Program-made: the position numbers and the translations under genes | NCBI GenBank assembly: GCA_022661535.1 | Contig: JAKULF010000004.1 | Location: 2,914,001-2,978,000 of the forward strand | Length of the DNA stretch: 64,000 nucleotides | DNA from: Eutypa lata | Taxonomy: Eukaryota > Ascomycota > Sordariomycetes > Xylariales > Diatrypaceae | Direction of reading: 5' to 3' | In this document: in pieces, positions 54,696-64,000 of the stretch | How positions within the stretch are numbered: the first letter of the stretch is position 1 | Layout: each line of letters starts with the position of its first letter | Notes under the pieces: model-generated | Seen by the model: the letters and a program-made list of their open reading frames with translations, nothing else | What the model was told of the DNA's origin: nothing | Databases searched by the model: none

Positions 54696-55540
54696 ATGGA
54701 TGAAGGCGGGAAGGGAAACACGAGGTCTTTGGACCCAGTTGAGTGTAAATTAGAACCGTCACTACAGGATTCAATCGAGTTGCTGATCCGAACCAAGTCG
54801 CTGGCGATGCAATACTATAGTTGTAAGACTCATAGATTCGCCTCAATTGACTATACTTGACTTATTAACGAAATAAAACAATAATTATACTACCTATTAT
54901 CTCATCTATCTTAATTTAATGAAAGAAAAAAAGCCTCCCATCATACCTTTCTCCCCCATCTACCAAGAAGAAAGTAGGACGAGGGAGGGGGAACAGGATG
55001 CTGTTGCATTACAGCTCTAAAGGTCTTAGCTAGTCGATGGGATCGTCGCTTTGTAAGAAGACCTATCGGTCCTTGATTATACACCCTGTGATAGGATAGA
55101 AGAGCAGAACTGGTTTCTACAGGGAAGCGCAGCACAGAAAAGACAAGAACAGGTTGCAATCCCAGGTTGCCAAGAGTCGGGTTAAATAGTCTAGACTTCC
55201 ACGCCCACCTTGACGTTGCACTCTGCAATACCACCATCTTTCCGGTCGCGGAGATCTCTTGCAACGCAACGAACGGTGGTGGTCATCTTGGCATTGAATC
55301 CTATGACTTGAAATGCAGTTCCGGATCAGCCGTTCGATAGCTGGTGTAACGCACACACTCACACTCACACTCGCATCGCACGCATGTAATGGGCGATTAC
55401 GTAGACACAGAAGACACGTAATGCAGGTAATAGAGGCAAGAAGAGGCGAAGGCTCGTTCGTCCGCTACACAGCTCGCCCTCACATCCATCCTACCTGTCC
55501 ACAACCCATTACTAGTTCGAGGTAACCACGGCCCAAGAAC

Positions 55541-55568
55541 TCCTCCTCCTCCTCCTCCTCCTCCTCCT
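55541..55568. repeat. (TCC)n microsatellite
   Basis: Nine or so uninterrupted TCC units downstream of the tyrosinase gene, followed about 80 bp later by a run of about 15 A. Confidence 0.9.
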
Positions 55569-55716
55569 ACCTCATCGAACCTCTGCGTGCAGGTTCGTCG
55601 CTGCAACATTCTCGCTATCGTCATCTGTTTTTCATCCACAACTGCAAAAAAAAAAAAAAAGGTCCATCCAGAAGCAAAGATCATCCACCCATCTTACCTA
55701 TTCAAGATCACCGAAC

Positions 55717-57380
55717 CTACAAATAGGCGTAGCAGAACGGACCGCGCGTCGTAGACATGAGCTCCCTGATCCTCCGCTCTGGCCCCGCGGCATAGCGGTA
55801 GCGAACGAGGTCCTCGAACGTAGTATTTGCGCTCGGCGGATTGTCCAAGAACGTGTTCGTGCCCATGAGGGCTCGCTCCCCATACACCCTGTCCTCCCCG
55901 GGCCCAGCCAGCATCTGCCAGTTCCACCACACGCGGTCGATCATCGCATGGTGCAGGTAGAAGGCCGGATCGCCCGGCGAGGTCGCCACGTCGCGCCCGG
56001 GATCGCCACCAAGGGCGTAGTGCCCTCCCCCATGAACGCCTAGGTCCCCCGTCCCGGGGATGCCCTTATCCACGTTTTCGGCGTCAGTAAAAACAACACT
56101 ATTCCCAGTAGGTACGGAGAGCTCCCTAGCACACTGACTATCCAGGAGGGTCTAAATCAAACCCAAATGAAAATGATATAATCAACCAAGAGATAGAAAG
56201 AAAAAAAGACTCCCATGAGACAGAGCTACAACGGGAGCCAAAGTATGAAGAAAAAAAGAAATTGAAGGGCTGGCGGCTGCTCCCAAAAGCTCACTCACTC
56301 ACCTGCATCTTCATCTGAAAGTCATAAACATCCCTTGGCCCAACCAGAGTCCCAAGCACGGAGGTCGCGTTCGCGAACGCGACGTTCGAGTAGTCCGTCA
56401 GCGACCGCTCGAGACAGCGCGGGTTATACGCCAACGGGCCCCCGTTCGGGTTCGAGATGACGACGCCGCCGGGGGCGTCGAGCGCGGCCGGGCCTAGGTT
56501 CACCTGCATGTCCTTGAAGGGGCCGGAGGTCACGCAGCCGCCCCCCGATCCCGGCGGTAGGTAGACAGGGGGGAGACCGCTGCTCGCGCCGAGCACGACG
56601 TCGCCTTGGCCGGGGATGAAGGCCCCGTCGCCGGACATCGAGAGCGGGCTTCCGTTGAAGATCGTGGAGTTGGCCATGCCCGTTATTGCCGTTTGTGCCC
56701 AGTCCCAGTACTGTTTTGTTTTGTTTTTGTTCGTCAGTCAGTCAGTCACCCGATAGGAAATAATGGTTAGCTAGGACACGGATAGGTAGGTAGACAGGTA
56801 GGCAACATTAGGATGGATGTCTCGTCTTACCGGCTGCGTGCCCTCATACCCGCATTCTTTCCTCAGAGCATCCTCGTACAGCCAGACAAAGTACCTATGC
56901 CACACGAGGAAGTTCCCCGTGTAGTGAATCGTCTGGGTCTGGTTGATGTGCGTGCCGACGAAGTCATCGAACCGTGTTTTGGCACCGGGCGCTACAGATG
57001 CGGGGGTGCGAGCGGGTTTGGATTGGAGACACTTCACGGCGCCTATATATGCTTTCTTGTCGTCATCAGACAAGGCATTCCTGTATCAATTCTGCTTAGT
57101 TGGAAGTATTTACTTCAGAGCCTGAGAAAGAATCACAGCACACGTACCATTCTCTGCGAACCTTGAGATTAGACGAGGAACAATTGCTATTCTCCCCATT
57201 GCCGGAGCCGCTTAGTTCGGCTTGTGTCTGCTCATATGCAGTTTGGGCATATGCCTTCAGCTTGTCAATGTCCAGCGTGTAGTCTCGAGACTCTATGCTT
57301 GTTTCATATATTGACGTGGACTTGCCAAGGGCAAGAGATGCCACATGAAGGGCGACAACAGTCGCGTATCTAAATAGCAT
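55717..57380 (-). CDS. Secreted tyrosinase (type 3 dicopper polyphenol oxidase)
   Basis: Four minus-strand exons, 57148-57380, 56831-57080, 56303-56710 and 55717-56151, give 441 residues. The start MLFRYATVVALHVASLALGK is a clear signal peptide. CuA ligands are His residues in GTHINQTQTIHYTGNFLVWH followed by RYFVWLYE. CuB ligands lie in GVHGGGHYALGG and AFYLHHAMIDRVWW. YWDWA, typical of tyrosinases, begins exon 3. Several NxS/T sites are present (MANSTIF, FANATSV, SANTTF). The protein ends soon after the CuB domain (GPFCYAYL), so it lacks the long C-terminal lid of latent intracellular tyrosinases and resembles short secreted fungal enzymes. It oxidises monophenols or diphenols to quinones, feeding melanin-like pigment or cross-linking. 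No melanin-pathway gene adjoins it; the exact substrate is unknown. Confidence 0.93.
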
Positions 57381-59269
57381 CCTGTCTGACCTGACCTTCC
57401 CCGGCAGAATTGAAGTTGCGCATCAAAGACAGGTTTGCATTATATAGCTTCGATCATGTTCAATATTTTCACTCAGTATTTGCTCCGTCCCCTCGTCAAA
57501 TACATAGTCAGCAGAGATACCACACACTAGTGCTGGCGGTACCCAATGGCATCACGGCTCACGGATAATGCTTAACTACATACTGCACGTCAGAATTTAG
57601 TAGGATAGGTGCATTAGCTTCATATAATAATATCAAGATATACTGGAGATCGTTCGAATGGATCTTGAAGTAGCACCAAACATTTGTCCCGTTGCCATCG
57701 CCGTCGCCACCGCAGGTCTAGACCACACTAGATCAGTATATTCTTGTCCCAATTCCGGGGTCCAGGGACACAAAGGAAAAGCAGGAAAACGGGCTATAAA
57801 ATGGACTTAAAAGGGAGAGGGGCTCTTGTTCACCAGATAGCAAACACTTTGTGCCAAACATCATGCCCGTGCAGCATCAATAGAGCTACTTCAACCCGAA
57901 GAAAAGCGTGTCACCATCACGAAGAGTATATACTAAGCATTACTCTGTAAAGCCTCGATATCCCGAAATCATGGCGTCAGCTTGGCAATGAAGGTTTATG
58001 GAATGTCTTATTTCCGTTTAATATTACGTGCTAGAAGATTTTGGCCTGCAGAAGGGACCGAGCTAACGGGAACAAGTAGGATGGCTTATCTTATAGCCAC
58101 AGGGGAACTGTATGCGAGTCTGTCATATATAGATATATAAGAATGTATAATAAATTTGGAATCGATGAAACTCCTCTTGCATGATGCAAACTGTTTACGG
58201 TAATAAAAAAAACGTAAAACCTTCATTCAATATGCCGTTATAAGATTTGAATGATCCGTATATCATATATTAACCGTCTGGGCAGCAACACCCATGAGCT
58301 TGGATAATATGACAGTCTCTTAGCAACGTAATCCAACCTATTTTTGTCAATGATTTGTATTTATAACTATAGAAAAGATGATCATCAAGAGTAATAAGCC
58401 GACCCCTAGCCTTCCCCCTTTAGCCCAGCCAGGACAGAGTTCAATAATAACATGCATGTGTCTTCGTTTAATTGTTTCAGTCATACCCGCACACATAAAA
58501 TTAACACCTAGCCAGGATGTCAGCTCTACCATATCATCCCCCACTTCCTCCTACACCTAATATACGCTTTGTTTTTGGGGGGAAGTACATATGTCGACGG
58601 CATGGAAAGGCAATGGAAAAAACAAAAACAAAAGACAGCCGACGATTGGCATCTCGTGAGTTCCGTGTTCACATTTCAAATGACCATATCACATTACAAC
58701 AATGACAGCAATAATAGCAGCAGCAGCAGCAGCAAACTGCCATCTCGGTTCGTCGTGTACAAAAGCTAGGTTGTTTCTCTCTCTATGTACCTATCTTTCC
58801 CTTTACTCCTATTTCCCGGCCACATTGTCCTCTAACGATAGTTGTCACAAAAGCTTGGGAGAAAAAAAGAAGAACAAGAAAAAAAGAGAAAATAGGCTGT
58901 TCTTCTCCCTCCCTTTTAGAAAAGCCAGTACAGGGAAAAGAAATCAAGTAAGCTGCTCCAATCCGTGTATTATCCGGTACCTCTAGGAGCAGAAGACGAA
59001 GGGGGGAAAACTATAAAACAGAGAGTACAGGACGCCAATTGATGCATGCAATTCTAGCGCGAACATTTGCAAAACAAAACGAAACAAAACAAACATGATG
59101 CGAAGGTCCTGCTCCGCAACCCAAAGAAATTTGCCTCCTTCCACCCGTATGATCTTCTTGTATGTCCATCCGCCCACCCTGTCTGTTCTATACTACACAT
59201 AATAATCAAGTCCTTGTGTGGGCGTTGTACCTCTTTCTCTTCTACCGGAGAGTAGGCTTCTTCTCTTCA
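57381..59269. other. Intergenic, no gene seen
   Basis: The tyrosinase promoter should lie at the left end, and the 3' flank of the MAPKK gene at the right end. A short AGC-rich run is at about 58715-58735. No convincing reading frame is present. Confidence 0.55.
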
Positions 59270-61324
59270 TTACTTTCCAATCTGCGGGCTAGCCATGGGG
59301 CTATTCACGGCATCGAGGGGGGCCGCATGGAGGGCCGGCTTCTTGTCTGCTTCGTAATCCCCGCTTGCTTTCCTCTCGAGGGCATCGTTTACCCATGCTG
59401 CTACCTCGGCGTCTTCTGTGGTCGAGTGGCTGAGGTCCAAATGATCAGCAACGCCAGCCACAGCATCAGCGCTGGCCTCGTTCTCATTTTCTTCTTCATC
59501 GTCCTCCGGGATTACTTCGGGCTTCGTCAGGGTCTTTATCCAATCGAATCCTAGCAGAGCTTGATAACTTGGTCGTAACTTAGGCGTCTTGTTGAGGCAT
59601 GCAAAGACAAAAGCCCGTGCTGAATCTGAGTATCCGTGGTCCGGTAGACTAGGCGGATCGCCCTCCACGATAGCCTAAGAAATCGTTAGCATATGCTCCA
59701 ACATAAGATAGAAGCCACAAAGTTGAAAACTTACGCTGAGTTGACTGAATATCGTTGACGATACTTCTGGTGGGTAGGGATATTTCCCCATAGCACATTC
59801 GATAATCGTCAAGCCCAAACTCCACACATCACTTTGCACGCTGTACGTCCCATCTGACGAACCTGCCTGCATGAACTGTCCACCTGAGATCCTCTCCGGG
59901 GCCATATAGCTTTGACATCCAATATTTGTCTTAGCGATACTTGCTACTAGATTTCCGCTCACGCCGAAATCGCATATTTTGACTTGACCTCTAGTATTAA
60001 CGAGGATATTGGTCGGCTTAACATCTCGGTGTATAATGTTGTGCTTCTCCTTCAACTCCTTCAGACCCATGATCGTACAGTAAGTAATCTTCCGAAGTAT
60101 ATTTTCAGGGATCCCGCCCGAGTACAACTTGTCGATGGAGCCTCCGTCCATGTATTCAAGGCATATGTACACAGCACTCTCCTGAAAGAAGGCTCCGTAG
60201 AAGTCGATGATGTAGGGCGAGGCGCATTCGTGCAAGATGATGAGTTCCTTGATTATTGTGCTCAATTTGGCCTCATCTAGCTCCAGACGTATCTCCTTCA
60301 TTGCCATAACCATTCCTAACGCGGAACTACTTTTGGCATCGACTGGCCCGTCTGACTTATCGGACTCTGCTGTAGGTAAGCCAGGCACAGATGGTGGTTT
60401 GAATCCGGAGAGACCTGGTCCGAAGCGGGGAATGCGCCGCTTCGTATGCCGCACCTTATATACCGTCCCGTAGTTGCCCTTTCCTAACTCGTCTAGTTTC
60501 TCAACCTCATCAAGCGATATCCTGAAAACAGTCCCATCAGAGAAATCAACTCCTTTGTCGGTTATAATAGCCTTCCCTTTGAACGTGAGATACCCCTTCT
60601 CTGCATTGATATATTCCTCAAATTGCTTCATCTTGGACACGTGGGGGCTGCCATTCGGTACGGCTGGAGAATTATCTCTAGCAGCTCCAGGCGCAGGAGA
60701 AGCACCTCCTTGCCCAATATCACCCAGCTTAAGACCGAATCCTTTTCTTCTACCGGCCAAGCCCCCGGGTTTTGATTGAACTGAAGGCACTATTGGGTCT
60801 GACCGAGCGAAGGTTGGGGCATTGGGGCGGTTCATAGAGCGTGGTACCCCTCCAGGCCTTGGCATATGCGGAGGTAGCCCGCTTATAGGACCCCCTGGAG
60901 ATGGAGCATGAGATGCGGGTGAGCCCGGGATGGATGACTGCGAAGACATGGCGCTAGTTTGACGTGACAAAGCGAAGGCTTTCATCTTAGCATTGAGATC
61001 CTCGGGCAAGCGACCACTCGATGTGGGAGGGGGGGCTGGAGGCCGCCTTGCGTTGGACAGGACGCCGAGATGTGTTGACGAGGCGGACATCTGTTGGCCC
61101 GCCGCTTGTGTATCTGACACAGATCGTAGAGACGGCATCCTCTTGGGGATGTCTTTCAGTGATTCGAATGACGGGTCGTTCGGCGTGGTAGCTTCTGAAG
61201 AGTCGAGGGATTCGGGCGTATCAGGGCTTTCCAAGGCATCCTGGTTGAAAAGCTCGTCAGGCTTTGTAGGGACCGAGCCGGAGTTATTTACGACACCAGC
61301 CATAGCAGAATCGTCGCCAGACAT
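59270..61324 (-). CDS. MAP kinase kinase of the HOG pathway (Pbs2/OS-5 type)
   Basis: Two minus-strand exons, 59735-61324 and 59270-59674 (intron 59675-59734), give 664 residues, close to yeast Pbs2. The first ~240 residues are Ser/Pro-rich with GRRKGFGLKLGDIGQGG. A conserved lead-in (MKQFEEYINAEKGYLTFKGK) precedes the kinase domain. The Gly loop is LGKGNYGTVYKV (about 276), followed by an insert, then AMKEIRLELDEAK with the ATP-binding Lys, HRDVKPTN (about 433), CDFGVSG and the activation segment SIAKTN with the Ser and Thr phosphorylated by MAPKKKs. CQSYMAPERI follows. The lead-in and LVASIAKTNIG set it apart from Ste7- and Mkk1-type kinases. It phosphorylates the Hog1/OS-2 MAPK under osmotic and fungicide stress. 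The tail is acidic (PEDDEEENENEAS). Confidence 0.95.
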
Positions 61325-64000
61325 AGCAGGCCTGGCGTTCCAAGTAGATTGAACAAAGGAAAAGCCAGACCTCAGGCAAGCATCACCGAGTGAACAAGTA
61401 GATAGAAACCTGCCAGTTGCGTACTAACTATTATAGATGATATATTTTAGGTTATTACTACCTCAGTGTTCAAGGAAGGGCTCAATGTGAAGAAGCGGGG
61501 GGTTCTTCGATCGTTTTGAGGGACGTAGAGATGAGGTTTGGTAACGACGCAAGCGGTTTGGTTGATTGGGAGCTCGAATCTGATAGGGCTAACTTTGGAA
61601 ATTGGCTAGGTAAGGAAGATTGCGAGAATTCTCGTGGGTAGTAATTCGAGTAAAGGCTAGGCGTGGTATTGTTTGATAGGATGCAGTCAAGCACGTAGAA
61701 TGTAGTGCTGACGGTTGATACCGATGCCGACACTGACACTATCGATTGTCTACCAAATGGTGTAACAAGAGTTCGGAATTGAGGACAGATTATAATCAAT
61801 ATCTCGCTATGAATAGAAGAATGAGTGGCTTGACGATGGAAGCATTGGGTAGGCTTTGAATAGTACCCACAATCGTAGGATCTGGATTCTGGAGAATTGG
61901 GAGGATAGAACTGTATTTTCGTTCCTTTACGAAAATAGGTGGGAGGAGGGAAAGAGATAGCTCCACGGTAGGATGAGAAGATTGAGTGGTATTTTTGCCT
62001 GAAGTTGTCTCAATTGTCAATGATTGATTCCCACCAGTTTGGTTGGGTGTAAGGTACGTGGAGAGTGCCTGAACATGCATATACTTACTTAGGTATCCAA
62101 GCCTAAGCTCCCAATAGAGGTGAAGGTAGAGAGGTAGAGGTGGAGGTAGTATAGTATGCTTGATAGGTACTTGTCAGGTAGTTAGTGAGCGCAAATGCGA
62201 AGAGAAAACAGTAAATATGGAATGGTGGTTGAAGAGACAGAGTAGGCGGGCGTTGTGCCCCGCATTACTTCGTAGTGGCAGAGTGGTAGTTTCCACTTAC
62301 CCTAGTTACTCAAGTACTGAATACCAGACGGGGAACCCCACTCTTTGAAAATGATATCTTCAAATTGTGAATACATACAAATACATCCAGTTGTTCTCTC
62401 TTGACAATTACCTAAATATGATGTACTAAAAGGTACTTATATGTTTCGTTCTCCAGCGATGGACGAAATTTTATGTTGATTAATTTAATTTAATGGTAGT
62501 GCTGTAACCTCAACTTTTAGTTTAATTTGTTAGTCAGCAGATGGCAGGAACTGTGGGGTTTAATTCTGTGAAATGGGACGATCGTAGCCCTTTGAGGTCT
62601 TCTTTATATCATTTTCTTTCCTGACGTATACAAGCCCGAAGAGTTTCAAGATATCTTTTGATTTATTACAAAAACATCCGCTAGTAGACTAGTTACTTGC
62701 AAATAGGGTAGAGAAATGTCTAGCTCACTATAGATTTCTTCAACAGACAGAAACACGGGCTGTCGGTTAAAACATATGTAGGGAGTCAAGGTAATCCAAT
62801 GCGTCACATATATGGGGCCGGCATTGGGAGGAAGAGTTGGGCAAAATAAGCAGACTGGCGACTGGTAAGAGGCCTGAGAGGGCTGGCTTTGGCTGGAGAC
62901 AAGAATGTGGCAGCTACCTATGTACATATGTGGCTGCATCTCATGTTGATCAGTCGTTGGAGAAATTGGGGAATACCAAAATTTTCATACGTCAATTTGT
63001 GTCCATCCTAGACCCAGGACCCTTACATCTGAGACTTACGTAGTGAGATAGGCAACAGGTATGCATGGCGGCAGTGTGGCATGATAATCATCGTAGTTTT
63101 CCTTGATATTGCTGTCAAGATAGATGTCTAGTTACATCACGCCCCAGCCTTAGAGAAGATAAGCAAGTCTCCAGAGCCTAAGTAGGTAGTTACTTGCTAA
63201 GGAACATCTACGTGCATACAAAAAGAGGATAGGAACTCATTACGAAATGGTCGTAAGTAGGGCTTAGTTCATGTGTAACTTGAAGTGCCTGATATCTACT
63301 CTGCTCTCTGCTACTCTGTGCTCTTCTGCTTTCCATGGATACTGTGATGACCCCTCAACCAATAGATAGGTATTATAAACATCACCAAACAAGAAAAGAT
63401 GTGCTATATTGGACCCAGCCACAAACCACATACGTCATCGTCATCCCCAAACCCCGTTTTGACCCCACCCCTTAACTAGTGAATGCCCAGTTGTACATCT
63501 TGAATCCAAGCTTGCCAACCACATAACTACGTACAGCGTCCCAGCCCAACCTGTCAAACTCTGAGATATTGGGCTTTTAGCCAATACCATCGCAATTAAT
63601 AACAACCTTAGCCCATCATACATGTATATATTCTATGTTCATCTTAACCCGAAGCGGCTAATAGTACATGATGAATGGCACTTTTGTGATGCATTGCCAA
63701 ATATGACGAATAAAATGGTGACATTAACAATTGAAGGATGATGCTGCGGCGACGACGATGGTGATGATGGCATCGATTGCTTGGTATGAGTCAATGATAC
63801 CATAATCATCAAACGCCAGAGACACTGTAATGCTCTGTAGAGTAGATACTTCTAACGAACAAACAGCTTTATGTTCCTTGCTATTCATTCTCCTATTTGA
63901 TAAAGCTATCACAATAACGACCTTCGGTCCGGGCCGGGCACTGAAGTTATTTAGAGGTATTGGTCAAAGCTCTTAACTATATATGTATGTAGTTAGGTAG
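61325..64000. other. Upstream region of the MAPKK gene and right flank, no further gene seen
   Basis: Sequence to about 62100 is pyrimidine-rich on the minus strand and carries short ATG frames before the MAPKK start, so it may contain its promoter and leader with upstream ORFs. From 62100 to the window end only short frames without motifs are seen. A gene entering from the right cannot be ruled out. Confidence 0.5.

Larger units (their letters stand above)
53858..55716. other. Intergenic with one doubtful ORF and microsatellites
   Basis: This stretch lies between the regulator-like gene and the 3' end of the tyrosinase gene. Apart from the doubtful frame at 54255-54695, it holds a (TCC)n microsatellite (about 55541-55568) and an A-run of about 15 (about 55645-55660). 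Confidence 0.55.

Noticed and set aside
61482..62080. Two minus-strand frames upstream of the MAPKK gene as a separate gene
   Set aside because: Ser/Thr/Pro-rich without motifs and directly upstream of the kinase start; more likely leader sequence with upstream ATGs.
1..64000. CRISPR arrays, insertion sequences, bacterial operons or rRNA genes
   Set aside because: No regularly spaced identical repeats, no transposase or reverse transcriptase frames and no rRNA-like sequence were seen; the gene structures are eukaryotic throughout.

Overview
The window is nuclear DNA from a filamentous ascomycete (Pezizomycotina, probably Sordariomycetes or a close relative; species not determinable by eye). 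The evidence is many short introns (about 44-164 nt) with fungal splice signals, wide intergenic spaces, and typical fungal families: a fused lycopene cyclase/phytoene synthase, a Zn2Cys6 regulator, a Pbs2-type MAPKK, an Elf1/New1-type ABC-F ATPase, and HET and NB-ARC/TPR relics. I rebuilt exon structures by reading splice sites and checking phase, so most multi-exon genes here have explicit exon coordinates.

Layout. 1-9.2 kb: a mitochondrial-type hotdog thioesterase on the minus strand, divergent from a two-gene carotenoid locus on the plus strand (bifunctional phytoene synthase/lycopene cyclase, then phytoene desaturase). Together these two enzymes can take geranylgeranyl diphosphate through phytoene to desaturated and cyclised carotenoids. 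10-16.6 kb: a small hypothetical gene, a TauD-type 2-oxoglutarate dioxygenase, and an EAF transcription-elongation factor. 17-25.4 kb: an accessory region with decayed genes. It holds a homopolymer-frameshifted unknown gene, an NB-ARC/TPR (NLR-type) relic, and a five-exon gene carrying two THYRD motifs and broken by two small indels. That gene is divergent from an intact 504-residue orphan. 26-33 kb: a six-exon cytochrome P450 with an unusual heme loop, an F-box-like protein, and a HET-domain relic.

33.5-41.7 kb: a Zn2Cys6 transcription factor and a full-size ABCB (MDR-type) transporter, transcribed divergently from a 535-bp promoter that contains two inverted CGG pairs. This is the layout of a regulator next to its efflux pump. 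44-47.5 kb: Elf1/New1-like ABC-F ATPase. 51.7-53.9 kb: a second regulator-like protein without a zinc cluster, with a GC-AG intron. 55.7-57.4 kb: a secreted tyrosinase. 59.3-61.3 kb: the Pbs2/OS-5-type MAPKK of the osmotic-stress (HOG) pathway. Large intergenic stretches (41.7-44.1, 47.5-51.7, 61.3-64 kb) hold nothing I can support as genes.

The points most worth following are the regulator/transporter promoter, the competing in-frame splice acceptors inside the catalytic core of the carotenoid synthase, and the 18-33 kb block of decayed non-self-recognition-type genes around an intact orphan.
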